64,000 nt of DNA from Calendula officinalis (taxonomy: Eukaryota > Streptophyta > Magnoliopsida > Asterales > Asteraceae). The stretch's first letter is position 1. The number at the start of each line of letters is the position of its first letter. The DNA is taken from assembly GCA_963853835.1 (NCBI GenBank), contig OY970828.1, forward strand, positions 19,206,977 through 19,270,976, read 5' to 3'. Below the pieces are notes generated by a model, which worked only from the letters and a program-made list of their open reading frames with translations, was not told the DNA's origin and did no database searches. Below, one piece after another: positions 12,501-26,448 of the stretch. A program made the position numbers and the translations under genes.

Positions 12501-15500
12501 TTGAGCGTTGAGCCTTGAACCTTGGGCCTTGGGCCATGAGCCTTGAGCATTGAGCCTTGAGCCTTGGGCCATGAGCCTTGAGCCTTGAGCCTTGACCCTT
12601 GACCCTTGACCCTTGACCCTTGAGCCTTGTTACTTGAACCTTGAGCCTTGAGCCTTGAGCCTTGACCCTTGACCCTTGAGCGTTGAGCCTTGAGCCTTGA
12701 GCCTTGTGCCTTGAGCCTTGAGCCTTGAGCCTTGAGCCTTGACCCTTGAGCCTTGAGCCTTGAGCCTTGAGCCTTGTTACTTGAACCTTGAGCCTTGAGC
12801 CTTGAGCCCTGAGCATTGATTCTCGTGCCTTGAACCTTGACCTTTGAGCCTTGAGCGTTGAGCCTTGAGCCTTGAGCCTTGAGCCTTGAGCCTTGGGCCT
12901 TGAGCCTTGAGCCTTGGGCCATGAGCCTTGAGCCTTGACCCTTGACCCTTGACCCTTGAGCCTTGAGCCTTGACCCTTGACCCTTGACCCTTGAGCGTTG
13001 AGCGTTGAGCCTTGAGCCTTGAGCCTTGTGCTTTGAGCCTTGAGCCTTGAGCCTTGAGCCTTAAGCCTTCAGCCTTGAGCCTAGAGCCTTTAGCCTTGAG
13101 CCTTGAGCCTTGAGCCTTGAGCCTTGAGCCTTGAGCCTTGAGCCTTGAGCCGTGAGCCTTGAGCCTTGAGCCTTGAGCCTTGAGCCTTGAGCCTTGAGCA
13201 TTGAGCCCTGAGCCTTGAGCCTTGAGCCTTGAGCCTTGAGCCTTGAGCCTTGATCCCTGAGCCTTGAGCCTTGAGCCTTGAGCCTTGAGCCTTGAGCCTT
13301 GTGCCATGAGCGTTGATGCTTGAGCCTTGAACCTTGACCTTTGAGCCTTGAGCCTTGAGCCTTTAGCCTTGAGCCTTGACCCTTGAGCCTTGAGCCTTTA
13401 GCCTTGAGCCTTGAGCCTTGGACTTGAGCCTTATCCCTTTAGCGTTGACCCTTGAGCATTGACCATTGAGCGTTGAGCCTTGAGCGTTGAGCCTTGAGCC
13501 TTGAGCCTTGGACTTGAGCCTTATCCCTTGAGCGTTGACCCTTGAGCATTGACCATTGAGCGTTGAGCCTTAAGCGTTGAGCCTTGAGCCTTGAGCGTTG
13601 AGCCTTGAACCATTGAGCCTTGAGCCTTGCGCCTTCAGCCTTGAGCCTTGAGCCTTCAGCGTTGAGCCTTGAGCCTTGAGCCTTGGGCCTTGAGCCTTGA
13701 CCCTTGACCCTTGAGCGTTGACCCTTGAGCATTGACTCTTAAGCCTTGAGCCTTGAGCCTTGAGCCTTAAGCCTTCAGCCTTGAGCCTAGAGCCTTTAGC
13801 CTTGAGCCTTGAGCCTTGAGCCTTGAGCCTTGAGCCTTGAGCCTTGAGCCTTGAGCCTTGAGCCTTGAGCCTTGAGCCTTGAGCCTTGAGCCTTGAGCCT
13901 TGAGCCTTGATCCCTGAGCCTTGAGCCTTGAGCCTTGAGCCTTGAGCCTTGTGCCCTGAGCGTTGATGCTTGAGCCTTGAACCTTGACCTTTGAGCCTTG
14001 AGCCTTGAGCGTTGAGCCTTGAGCCTTGAGCCTTGAGCCTTGAGCCTTGAGCCTTGAGTCTTGGGCCATGAGCCTTGAGCCTTGAGCGTTGAGGCTTGAG
14101 CCTTGAGCCTTGAGCCTTCACCCTTGAGCCTTGAGCCTTGACCCTTGAGCCTTGACCCTTGACCCTTGTGCGTTGAGCGTTGAGCCTTGAGCCTTGAGCC
14201 TTGTGCCTTGAGCCTTGAGCCTTGAGCCTTGAGCCTTGAGCCTTGAGCCTTGAGCCTTGAGCGTTGAGCCTTGAGCCTTGAGCCTGGAGCGTTGAGCCTT
14301 GAGCTGTTGAGCCTTGAGCGTTGAAACTTGAGCCTTGAGCCTTGAACCTTGAGCCTTGAGCCATGAGCCTTGAGCCTTAAAACTTGAGACATGAGCCTTG
14401 ACCCTTGACCCTTGAGCGTTGACCCTTGAGCATTGACCCTTAAGCCTTGAGCCTTGAGCCTTAAGCCTTGAGCCTTGAGCCTAGAGCCTTTAGCCTTGAG
14501 CCTTGAGCCTTGAGCCTTGAGCCTTGAGCCTTGAGCCTTGAGCCTTGAGCCTTGAGCCTTGACCCTTGAGCGTTGAGCCTTGAGCCTTGAGCCTTGAGCC
14601 TTGAGCCTTGAGCCTTGAGCCTTGAGCCTTGAGCCTTGAGCCTTGAGCCTTGAGCCTTGATCCCTGAGCCTTGAGCCTTGAGCCTTGAGCCTTGAGCCTT
14701 GAGCCTTGAGCCTTGAGCCTTGTGCCCTGAGCGTTGATGCTTGAGCCTTGAACCTTGACCTTTGAGCCTTGAGCGTTGAGCATTGAGCCTTGGGCCTTGA
14801 GCCTTGAGCCTTGAGCCTTGAGTCTTGGGCCATGAGCCTTGAGCCTTGAGCGTTGAGGCTTGAGCCTTGAGCCTTGAGCCTTCACCCTTAAGCCTTGAGC
14901 CTTGACCCTTGAGCCTTGACCCTTGACCCTTGTGCGTTGAGCGTTGAGCCTTGAGCCTTGTGCCTTGAGCCTTGATCCTTGAGCCTTGAGCCTTGACCCT
15001 TGAGCCTTGACCCTTGAGCCTTGAGCGTTGAAACTTGAGCCTTGAGCCTTGAACCTTGAGCCTTGAGCCATGAGCCTTGAGCCTTAAAACTTGAGACATG
15101 AGCCTTGACTCTTGACCCTTACGCCTTGAGCCTTGAGCCTTGAGCCTTGAGCGTTGAGCCTTGAGACTTGAGCCTTATCCCTTGAGCGTTGACCCTTGAG
15201 CATTGACCATTGAGCGTTGAGCCTTGAGCGTTGAGCCTTGAGCCGTGAGCCTTGAGCCTTGAGCCTTGAGCCTTGATACTTGAGCCTGGAGCCTGGAGCC
15301 TTGAGCCTGGACCCTAGAGCCTTGAGCGTCGAGTCTGGAGCCTTGAGCCTGTAGCCTTGAGCCTTCGAGCCTTAAGCCTTAAGCCTGGAGCCTGGAGCCT
15401 TGAGCCTTGAGCCTTGCGCCTTGAGCCTTGAGCCTTGAGCCTTGAGCCTTGAGCCTTGAGCCTTGAGCCTTCAGCGTTGAGCCTTGAGCCTTGGGCCTTG

Positions 15501-18500
15501 AGCCTCGAGCCTTGAGCATTGCGCCTTGTGCCTTGAGCCTTGATCCTCTAGCCTTGAGCCGTGATCCTTGAGCCTTAAAACTTGAGACTTGAGCCTTAAC
15601 ACTTGACCCTTGCGCCTTGAGCCTTGCGTCTTGAGCTTTGAGCCTTGAACCTTGAGCCTTAAGCGTTGACCCGTGAGCCTTGAGCCTTGATCATTGAGCC
15701 TCGAGCCTTGTCCCTTGAGCCTTGACCCTTGAGCCTTGACCCTTGAGCCTTGAGACTCTAGCCGCGAGCCTTAAGCCTTGAGCCTTGAGCCTTGAGCATT
15801 GAGCCTTGAGCCTTGAGCCTTGAAACTTGAGACTTGATCCTTGACTCTTGACCATTGCGCCTTGAGCCTTGCGCATTAAGACTTGAGCCTTGAGCCCTAA
15901 GCCTTGATTCTTGCCCTTGCGCCTTGCGCCTAGACCTTGAGCCTTGCGCCTTGTGCCTTAATCCTTGAGCCTTGATCCTCTAGCCTTGAGCCTTGAGCCT
16001 TGAGCCTTGAGCCTTGAGCCTTGAGCCTTGAGCGTTGACCCTTGAGCCTTGAGCCTTGAGCCTTGAGCCTTGAGCCTTAAGCCTTGAGCCTTGAGCCTTG
16101 ATCCTTGAGCCTTGGGCCATGACCCTTGAGCCTTAAGCCTTGAGCCTTGAGCCTTGAGCCTTGACCCTTGAGCCTTGAGCCTTGAGCCTTGAGCCTTGAG
16201 CCTTGAGCCTTAACCCTTGAACCTTGAGCCTTGAGCCTTGAGCCTTGTGCCTTGTGCCTTGTGCCTTGAGCCTTGAGCCTTGAGCCTTGAGCCTCGAGCC
16301 TTGAGCGTTGAGCCTTGAGCCTTGAGCCTTGTTACTTGAACCTTGAGCCTTGAGCGTTGAAACTTGAGCCTTGAGCCTTGAACTTGAGCCTTGAGCCTTG
16401 AGCCATTAGCCTTGAGGCTTAAAACTTGAGACATGAGCCTTGACTCTTGACCCTTACGCCTTTAGCCTTGAGCCTTGAGCCTTGAGCCTTGAGCCTTGAG
16501 CCTTGAGCCTTGAGCGTTGAGCCTTGAGCCTTGAGCCTTGGACTTGAGCCTTAAGCCTCGAGCCTTATCCCTTGAGCGTTGACCCTTGAGCGTTGACCCT
16601 GGAGCGTTGAGCCTTGAGCGTCGAGCCTTGAGCCTTGAGTCGTGAGCCGTGAGCCGTGAGCCTTGAGCCTAGAGCCTTGATCCTTGAGCATGGAGCCTTT
16701 GAGCCTGGAGCCTTGACCCTGGACCCTAGAGCCTTGAGCGTCGAGCCTGGAGCCTTGATCCTGGAGCCTGGAGCCTTTGAGCCTTAAGCCTTAAGCTTGG
16801 AGCCTAGAGCCTTGAGCCTTGAGCCTTGAGCCTTGCGCCTTCAGCCTTGAGCCTTGAGCCTTCAGCGTTGAGCCTTGAGCCTTGGGCCTTGAGCCTTGAC
16901 CCTTGACCCTTGACCCTTGAGCCTTGACCCTTGAGCGTTGACCGTTAAGCCTTGAGCCTTGAGCCTTGTGCCTTGAGCCTTGAGCCTTGAGCCTTGAGCC
17001 TTGAGCCTGGAGCCTTGAGCCTTGTTACATGAACCTTGAGCCTTGAGCCTTGAAACTTGAGCCTTAAGCCTTGAGCCTTCAGCCTTGAGCCAGGAGACTT
17101 GAGCCTTAAAACTTTAGACTTGAGCTTCGACTCTTGACCCTTACGCCTTGAGCCTTGAGCCTTGAGCCTTGAGCCTTGAGCCTCGAGCCTTGTCCCTCGA
17201 GCCTTGACCCTTGAGCGTTGACTGTTGTGCGTTGAGCCTTGAGCGTTGAGCCTTGAGCCTGGAGCCTTGAGCCTTGAGCCTAGAGCCTTTAGCCTTGAGC
17301 CTTGAGCCTTGAGCCTTGAGTTTTGAGCCTTGAGCCTTGAGCCTTAAGCCTTGAGCCTTGAGCCCTGAGCATTGACGCTTGAGCCTTGAACCTTAACCTT
17401 TGAGCCTTGAGCGTTGAGCGTTGAGCCTTGAGCATTGAGCCTTGAACCTTGAGCGTTGAGCCTTGAGCCTTGGGCCTTGAGCCTGGAGCCTTGGGCCATG
17501 AGCCTTGAGCCTTGAGCCTTGAGCCTTGAGCCTTGAGCCTTGAGCCTTGAGCCTTGATCCTTGAGCCTTGACCCTTGACCCTTGAGCCTTGAGCCTTGAG
17601 CCTTGAGCCTTGTGCCTTGAGCGTTGAGCCTTGAGCGTTGAGCCTTGTGCCTTGAGCCTTGAGCCTTGAGCCTTGAGCCTTGAGCATTAAGCCTTGAGCC
17701 TTGTTACTTGAACCTTGAGCCTTGAGCCTTGAGCCCTGAGCATTGATGCTTGAGCATTGAGCCTTGACCTTTGAGCCTTGAGCGTTGAGCGTTGAGCCTT
17801 GAGCCTTGAGCCTTGAGCCTTGGGCCTTGAGCCTTGGGCCTTGAGCCTTGAGCCTTGGGCCATGAGCCTTGAGCCTTGAGCCTTGAGCCTTGAGCCTTGA
17901 GCCTTGAGCCTTGAGCCTTGACCCTTGACCCTTGAGCGTTGAGCGTTGAGCCTTGAGCCTTGAGCCTTGTGCCTTGAGCCTTGAGCCTTGAGCCTTGAGC
18001 CTTGAGCCATGAAACTTGAGACTTGATCCTTGACTCTTGACCATTGCGCCTTGAGCCTTGCGCATTAAGACTTGAGCCTTGAGCCTTGATCCCTAAGCCT
18101 TGATTCTTGCCCTTGCGCCTTGCGCTTAGACCTTGAGCCTTGCGCCTTGTGCCTTAATCCTTGAGCCTTGATCCTCTAGCCTTGAGCCTTGAGCCTTGAG
18201 CATTGACCCTTGAGCGTTGACCCTTGAGCCTTGAGCCTTGAGCCTTAAGCCTTGAGCCTTGAGCCTTGAGTCTTGAGCCTTGGGCCATGAGCCTTGAGCC
18301 TTGAGCCTTGAGCCTTTAGCCTTTAGCCTTGAGCCTTGAGCCTTGAGCCTTGAGCCTTGAGCCTTAACCCTTGACCCTTGAGCCTTGAGCCTTGAGCCTT
18401 GAGCCTTGTGCCTTGAGCCTTGAGCCTTGAGCCTTGAGCCTTGAGCCTTGTGCCTTGAGCCTTGAGCCTTGAGCCTTGAGCCTTGAGCCTTGAGCCTTGT

Positions 18501-21500
18501 TACTTGAACCTTGAGCCTTGAGCCTTGTGCGTTGAAACTTGAGCCTTGAGCCTTGAACCTTGAGCCTTGAGCCTTGAGCCATTAGCCTTGAGGCTTAAAA
18601 CTTGAGACATGAGCCTTGACTCTTGACCCTTACGCCTTGAGCCTTGAGCCTTGAGCCTTGAGCATTGAGCCTTGAGCCTTGAGCCTTGGACTTGAGCCTT
18701 AAGCCTCGAGCCTTATCCCTTGAGCGTTGACCCGTGAGCGTTGACCCTTGAGCGTTGAGCCTTGAGCGTTGAGCCTTGAGCCTTGAGCCGTGAGCCGTGA
18801 GCCGTGAGCCTTGAGCCTAGAGCCTTGATCCTTGAGCATGGAGCCTTAGAGCCTGGAGCCTTGACCCTGGACCCTAGAGCCTTGAGCGTCGAGCCTGGAG
18901 CCTTGAGCCTGGAGCCTGGAGCCTTTGAGCCTTAAGCCTTAAGCCTGCAGCCTAGAGCCTTGAGCCTTGAGCCTTGCGCCTTCGGCCTTGAGCCTTCAGC
19001 GTTGAGCCTTGAGCCTTGGGCCTTGAGCCTTGACGCTTGACCCTTGAGCCTTAACCCTTGAGCGTTGACCCTTAAGCCTTGAGCCTTGAGCCTTGTGCCT
19101 TGAGCCTTGAGCCTTGAGCCTTGAGCCTTGTTACTTGAACCTTGAGCCTTGAGCCTTGAAACTTGAGCCTTAAGCCTTGAGCCTTCAGCCTTGAGCCATG
19201 AGACTTGAGCCTTAAAACTTTTGACTTGAGCTTTGACTCTTGACCCTTACGCCTTGAGCCTTGAGCCTCGAGCCTTGTCCCTCGAGCCTTGACCCTTGAG
19301 CGTTGACTGTTGAGCGTTGAGTCTTGAGCGTTGAGCCTTGAGCCTGGAGCCTTGAGCCTTGAGCCTTGAGCCTTTAGCCTTGAGCCGTGAGCCTTGAGCC
19401 TTGAGCCTTGAGCCTTGAGTCTTGAGCCTTGAGCCTTGAGCCTTGAGCCCTGAGCATTGACGCTTGAGCCTTGAACCTTGACCTTTGAGCCTTGAGCGTT
19501 GAGCGTTGAGCCTTGAGCCTTGAGCCTTGAACCTTGAGCCTTGAGCCTTGGGCCTTGAGCCTTGAGCCTTGGGCCATGAGCCTTGAGCCTTGAGCCTTGA
19601 GCCTTGAGCCTTGACCCTTCAGCGTTGAGTCTTGAGCCTTGACCCTTGAGCCTTGTGCCTTGAGCCTTGAGCCTTGAGCCTTGAGCCTTGAGCCTTGAGC
19701 CTTGTTACTTGAACCTTGAGCCTTGAGCCCTGAGCATTGATGCTTGAGCCTTGAGCCTTGACCTTTGAGCCTTGAGCGTTGAGCGTTGAGCCTAGAGCCT
19801 TGAACCTTGAGCCTTGAGCCTTGAGCCTTGGGCCTTGAGCCTTGGGCCATGAGCCTTGAGCCTTGAGCCTTGAGCCTTGACCCTTGACCCTTGACCCTTG
19901 AGCGTTGAGCCTTGAGCCTTGAGCCTTGTGCCTTGAGTCTTGAGCCTTGAGCCATGAGCCTTGAGCCTTAAAACTTGAGACATGAGCCTTGACTCTTGAC
20001 CCTTACGCCTTGAGCCTTGAGCCTTGAGCGTTGAGCGTTGAGCCTTGAGCCTTGGACTTGAGCCTTGAGCCTCGAGCCTTATCCCTTGAGCGTTGACCCT
20101 TGAGCATTAACCCTTGAGCGTTGAGCCTTGAGCCGTGAGCCGTGAGCCTTGAGCAGTGAGCGTTGAGCGTTGAGCCTTGAGCCTTGAACCTTGAGCCTTG
20201 AGCCTTGGGCCTTGAGCCTTGAGCCTTGGGCCATGAGCCTTGAGCCTTGAGCCTTGAGCCCTGAGCATTGATGCTTGAGCCTTGAACCTTGACCTTTGAG
20301 CCATGAGCGTTGAGCGTTGAGCCTTGAGCCTTGAACCTTGAACCTTGAGCCTTTAGCCTTGGGCCTTGAGCCTTGAGCCTTGGGCCATGAGCCTTGAGCC
20401 TTGAGCCTTGAGCCTTGAGCCTTGAGCCTTGAGCCTTGAGCCTTGAGCCTTGAGCCTTGAGCCTTGAGCCTTGAGCCATGAGCCTTGAGCCTTAAAACTT
20501 GAGACATGAGCCTTGACTCTTGACCCTTACGCCTTGAGCCTTAAGCCTTGAGCCTTGAGCCTTGAGCGTCGAGCCTTGAGCCTTGAGCCTTGGACTTGAG
20601 CCTTAAGCCTCGAGCGTTAACCCTTGAGCGTTAACCCTTGAGCGTTGACCCTTGAGCGTTGAGCCTTGAGCGTTGAGCCTTGAGCCTTGTGTCGTGAGCC
20701 GTGAGTCGTGAGCCTTGAGCCTAGAGCCTTGATCCATGAGCATGGAGCCTTTAAGCCTGGAGCCTTGACCCTGGACCCTAGAGCCTTGAGCGTCGAGCCT
20801 GGAGCCTTGAGCCTGGAGCCTGGAGCCTTTGAGCCTTAAGCCTTAAGCTTGGAGCCTAGAGCCTTGAGCCTTGAGCCTTGCGTCTTCAGCCTTGAGCCTT
20901 GAGCCTTCAGCGTTGAGCCTTGAGCCTTGAGCCTTGGGCCTTGAGCCTTGACCCTTGACCCTTGAGCCTTGACCCTTGAGCGTTGACCCTTAAGCCTTGA
21001 GCCTTGAGCCTTGTGCCTTGAGCCTTGAGCCTTGAGCCTTGAGCCTTGTTACTTGAACCTTGAGCCTTGAGCCTTGAAACTTGAGCCTTAAGCCTTGAGC
21101 CTTCAGCCTTGAGCCATGAGACTTGAGCCTTAAAACTTTAGACTTGAGCTTCGACTCTTGACCCGTACGCCTTGAGCCTTGAGCCTTGAGCCTTGAGCCT
21201 CGAGCCTTGTCCCTCGAGCCTTGACCCTTGAGCGTTGACTGTTGAGCGTTGAGTCTTGAGCGTTGAGCCTTGAGCCTTGAGCCTTGAGCCTAGAGCCTTT
21301 AGCCTTGAGCCTTGAGCCTTGAGCCTTGAGCCTTGAGCCTTGAGCCTTGAGTTTTGAGCCTTGAGCCTTGAGCCTTAAGCCTTGAGCCTTGAGCCCTGAG
21401 CATTGATGCTTGAGCCTTGAACCTTGACCTTTGAGCCTTGAGCATTGAGCGTTGAGCCTTAAGCCTTGAGCCTTGAGCCTTGAACCTTGAGCCTTGAGCC

Positions 21501-22470
21501 TTGAGCCTTGAGCCTTGGGCCTTGAGCCTTGAGCCTTGGGCCATGAGCCTTGAGCCTTGAGCCTTGAGCCTTGAGCCTTGAGCCTTGAGCCTTGAGCCTT
21601 GAGCCTTGAGCCTTGAGCCTTGAGCCTTGAGCCTTGAGCGTTGAGCCATGAGCCTTGAGCCTTGTGCCTTGTGCCTTGAGCCTTGAGCCTTGAGCCTTGA
21701 GCCTTGAGCCTTGAGCCTTGAGCCTTGAGCCTTGAGCCTTGAGCCTTGAGCCTTGAGCCTTGAGCCTTGAGCCTTGAGCCTTGAGCCTTGAGCCTTGAGA
21801 CTTGAGCCTTGAGCCTTGAGCCTTGAGCCTTGAGCCTTGTTACTTGAACCTTGAGCCTTGAGCCTTGAGCCCTGAGCATTGATGCTTAAGCCTTGAGCCT
21901 TGACCTTTGAGCCTTGAGCGTTGAGCGTTGAGCCTTGAGCCTTGAACCTTGAGCCTTGAGCCTTGGGCCTTGAGCCTTGAGCCTTGGGCCATGAGCCTTG
22001 AGCCTTGAGCCTTGAGCCTTAAGCCTTGAGCCTTGACCCTTGAGCGTTGAGCGTTGAGCCTTGAGCCTTGTGCCTTGAGCCTTGAGCCTTGAGCCTTGAG
22101 CCTTGAGCCTTGAGCCTTGAGCCTTGAGCCTTGAGCCTTGAGCCTTGAGCCTTGAGCCTTGAGCCTTGAGCCTTGAGCCTTGAGCATTGAGCCTTGAGCC
22201 TTGAGCCTTGAGCCTTGAGCCTTGAGCATTGAGCCTTGAGCCTTGAGCCTTGAGCCTTGAGCCATGAAACTTGAGACTTGATCCTTGACTCTTGACCATT
22301 GCGCCTTGAGCCTTGCGCATTAAGACTTGAGCCTTGAGCCTTGAGCCCTAAGCCTTGATTCTTGCCCTTGCGCCTTGCGCCTAGACCTTGAGCCTTGCGC
22401 CTTGTGCCTTAATCCTTGAGCCTTGATCCTCTAGCCTTGAGCCTTGAGCCTTGAGCCTTGAGCATTGACC

Positions 22471-22873
22471 CTTGAGCGTTGACCCTTGAGCCTTGAGCCT
22501 TGAGCCTTAAGCCTTGAGCCTTGAGCCTTGAGCCTTGAGCCTTGGGCCATGAGCCTTGAGCCTTGAGCCTTGAGCCTTGAGCCTTGAGCCTTTAGCCTTG
22601 AGCCTTTAGCCTTGAGCCTTGAGCCTTGAGCCTTAACCCTTGACCCTTGAGCCTTGAGCCTTGAGCCTTGAGCCTTGAGCCTTGAGCGTTGACCCTTGAG
22701 CCTTGAGCCTTGAGCCTTAAGCCTTGAGCCTTGAGCCTTGAGCCTTGAGCCTTGGGCCATGAGCCTTGAGCCTTGAGCCTTGAGCCTTGAGCCTTGAGCC
22801 TTTAGCCTTGAGCCTTTAGCCTTGAGCCTTGAGCCTTGAGCCTTAACCCTTGACCCTTGAGCCTTGAGCCTTG
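22471..22873. repeat. Exact 210-bp (30-monomer) tandem duplication
   Basis: Bases 22,471-22,663 and 22,681-22,873 are identical by eye over 193 bases, with a shift of exactly 210 bases (30 heptamers). Both copies contain the same minor variants in order: GCGTTGACCC, CTTAAGCC, GGGCCATGAG, two CTTTAGCC units and CTTAACCCTTGACCC. The second copy then runs into GTTACTTGAACC. Identity amid a highly degenerate satellite points to a very recent unequal exchange or slippage event. Confidence 0.9.
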
Positions 22874-23159
22874 TTACTTGAACCTTGAGCCTTGAGCCTT
22901 GAGCGTTGAAACTTGAGCCTTGAGCCTTGAACCTTGAGCCTTGAGCCATTAGCCTTGAGGCTTAAAACTTGAGACATGAGCCTTGACTCTTGAGCCTTGA
23001 GCCTTGAGCCTTGAGCCTTGAGCCTTGAGCCTTGAGTCTTGAGCCTTGGACTTGAGCCTTAAGCCTCGAGCCTTATCCCTTGAGCGTTGACCCTTGAGCG
23101 TTGAGCCTTGAGCGTTGAGCCTTGAGCCTTGAGTCGTGAGCCGTGAGCCGTGAGCCTTG

Positions 23160-24340
23160 AGCCTACAGCCTTGATCCTTGAGCATGGAGCCTTTGAGCCT
23201 GGAGCCTTGACCCTGGACCCTAGAGCCTTGAGCGTCGAGCCTGGAGCCTTGAGCCCGGAGCCTGGAGCCTTTGAGCCTTAAGCCTTAAGCCTGGAGCCTA
23301 GAGCCTTGAGCCTTGCGCCTTCAGCCTTCAGCCTTGAGCCTTCAGCGTTGAGCCTTGAGCCTTGAGCCTTGGGCCTTGAGCCTTGACCCTTGAGCCTTGA
23401 CCCTTGAGCTTGACCCTTAAGCCTTGAGCCTTGAGCCTTGTGCCTTGAGCCTTGAGCCTTGAGCCTTGAGCCTTGAGCCTTGTTACTTGAACCTTGAGCC
23501 TTGAGCCTTGAAACTTGAGCCTTAAGCCTTGAGCCTTCAGCCTTGAGCCATGAGACTTGAGCCTTTAAACTTTTGACTTGAGCTTTGACTCTTGACCCTT
23601 ACGCCTTGAGCCTTGAGCCTTGAGCCTCGAGCCTTGTCCCTCGAGCCTTGACCCTTGAGCGTTGACTGTTGAGCGTTGAGTCTTGAGCGTTGAGCCTTGA
23701 GCCTGGAGCCTTGAGCCTTGAGCCTTGAGCCTTTAGCCTTGAGCGTTGAGCCTTGAGCCTTGAGCCTAGAGCCTTGATCCTTGAGCATGGAGCCTTTGAG
23801 CCTGGAGCCTTGACCCTGGACCCTAGAGCCTTGAGCGTCGAGCCTGGAGCCTTGAGCCCGGAGCCTGGAGCCTTTGAGCCTTAAGCCTTAAGCCTGGAGC
23901 CTAGAGCCTTGAGCCTTGCGCCTTCAGCCTTGAGCCTTGAGCCTTCAGCGTTGAGCCTTGAGCCTAGAGCCTTGGGCCTTGAGCTTTGACCCTTGACCCT
24001 TGAGCCTTGACCCTTGAGCGTTGACCCTTAAGCCTTGAGCCTTGAGCCTTGTGCCTTGAGCCTTGAGCCTTGAGCCTTGAGCCTTGAGCCTTGTTACTTG
24101 AACCTTGAGCCTTGAGCCTTGAAACTTGAGCCTTAAGTCTTGAGCCTTCAGCCTTGAGCCATGAGACTTGAGCCTTAAAACTTTTGACTTGAGCTTTGAC
24201 TCTTGACCCTTACGCCTTGAGCCTTGAGCCTTGAGCCTCGAGCCTTGTCCCTCGAGCCTTGACCCTTGAGCGTTGACTGTTGAGCGTTGAGTCTTGAGCG
24301 TTGAGCCTTGAGCCTGGAGCCTTGAGCCTTGAGCCTTGAG
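23160..24340. repeat. ~0.6-kb tandem duplication in family B
   Basis: AGCATGGAGCCTTTGAG starts at 23,181 and 23,784, a shift of 603. Further on, GTTACTTGAACC at 23,482 and 24,093 and TTTTGACTTGAGC at 23,571 and 24,182 are each shifted by 611. The change from 603 to 611 is one heptamer plus one base. The single base is visible: copy 1 has GAGCTTGACCC near 23,407 where copy 2 has GAGCGTTGACCC. The ends of the duplication are approximate. Confidence 0.8.
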
Positions 24341-26448
24341 CCTTTAGCCTTTAGCCTTGAGCCTTGAGCCTTGAGCCTTGAGCCTTGAGCATTGAGCCTT
24401 GGTCCTTGAGCCTTGAGTCCTGAGCATTGATGCTTGAGCCTTGAACCTTGACCTTTGAGCATTGAGCGTTGAGCGTTGAGCCTTGAGCCTTGAGCCTTGA
24501 ACCTTGAGCCTTGAGCCTTGGGCCTTGAGCCTTGAGCCTTGGGCCATGAGCCTTGAGCCTTGGGCCTTGAGCCTTGAGCCTTGAGCCTTGAGCCTTGAGC
24601 CTTGACCCTTCAGCGTTGAGCCTTGACCCTTGACCCTTGAGCCTTGTGCCTTGAGCCTTGAGCCTTGAGCCTTGAGCCTTGAGCCTTGAGCCTTGAGCCT
24701 TGTTACTTGAACCTTGAGCCTTGAGCCTTGAGCCCTGAGCATTGATGCTTGAGCCTTGAGCCTTGACCTTTGAGCCTTGAGCGTTGAGCGTTGAGCCTTG
24801 AGCCTTGAGCCTTGAACCTTGAGCCTTGAGCCTTGAGCCTTGAGCCTTGGGCCTTGAGCCTTGAGCCTTGGGCCTTGAGCCTTGAGCCTTGAGCCTTGAG
24901 CCTTGAGCCTTGACCCTTGAGCCTTGACCCTTGACCCTTGAGCGTTGAGCGTTGAGCCTTGAGCCTTGAGCCTTGTGCCTTGAGCCTTGAGCCTTGAGCC
25001 TTGAGCCTTGAGCCTTGAGCCTTGAGCCTTGAGCCTTGAGCCTTGAGCCTTGAGCCTTGAGCCTTAAGCCTTGAGCCTTGAGCCTTGAGCCTTGTTACTT
25101 GAACCTTGAGCCTTGAGTCTTGAGCGTTGAAACTTTAGCCTTGAGCCTTGAACCTTGAGCCTTGAGCCTTGAGCCATGAGCCTTGAGCCTTAAAACTTGA
25201 GACATGAGCCTTGACTCTTGACCCTTACGCCTTGAGCCTTGAGCCTTGAGCCTTGAGCGTTGAGCGTTGAGCCTTGAGCCTTGGACTTGAGCCTTGAGCC
25301 TCGAGCCTTATCCCTTGAGCGTTGACCCTTGAGCATTGACCCTTGAGCGTTGAGCCTTGAGCCGTGAGCCGTGAGCCTTGAGCGTTGAGCATTGAGCCTT
25401 GAGCCTTGAGCCTTGAACCTTGAGCCTTGAGCCTTGGGCCTTGAGCCTTGAGCGTTGGGCCATGAGCCTTGAGCCTTGAGCCTTGAGCCTTGAGCCCTGA
25501 GCATTGATGCTTGAGCCTTGAACCTTGACCTTTGAGCCATGAGCGTTGAGCGTTGAGCCTTGAGCCTTGAGCCTTGAACCTTGAGCCTTGGGCCTTGAGC
25601 CTTGAGCCTTGGGCCATGAGCCATGAGCCTTGAGCCTTGAGCCTTGAGCCTTGAGCCTTGAGCCTTGAGCCTTGAGCCTTGAGCCTTGAGCCTTGACCCT
25701 TGAGCCTTGAGCGTTGAGCGTTGAGCCTTGAGCCTTGTGCCTTGAGCCTTAAGCCTTGAGCCTTGAGCGTTGAGCCTTGAGCCTTGAGCCTTGAGCGTTG
25801 AGCCTTGAGCCTTGACCTTTGAGCGTTGAGCCTTGAGCCTTGAGCCTTGGGCCTTGAACCTTGAGCCTTGCGCCTTGAGCCTTGGGCCTTGAGCCTTGAG
25901 CCTTGAGCCTTGGGCCATGACCTTTGAGCCTTGAGCCTTGAGCCTTGAGCCTTGAGCCTTGAGCCTTGAGCCTTGACCCTTGACCCTTGAGCGTTGAGCC
26001 TTGAGCCTTGAGCCTTGTGCCTTGAGCCTTGAGCCTTGAGCCTTGAGCCTTGAGCCTTGAGCCTTGAGCCTTGAGCCTTGAGCCTTGAGCCTTGAGCCTT
26101 GAGCCTTGAGCCTTGAGCCTTGAGCCTTGAGCCTTGTTACTTGAACCTTGAGCCTTGAGTCTTGAGCGTTGAAACTTTAGCCTTGAGCCTTGAACCTTGA
26201 GCCTTGGGCCTTGAGCCTTGAGCCTTAAAACTTGAGACATGAGCCTTGACTCTTGACCCTTACGCCTTGAGCCTTGAGCCTTGAGCCTTGAGCCTTGAGC
26301 GTTGAGCCTTGAGCCTTGAGCCTTGGACTTGAGCCTTGAGCCTCGAGCCTTATCCCTTGAGCATTGACCCTTGAGCAATGACCCTTGAGCGTTGAGCCTT
26401 GAGCGTTGAGCGTTGAGCCTTGAGCCTTGAGCCTTGAGCCTTGAGCCT

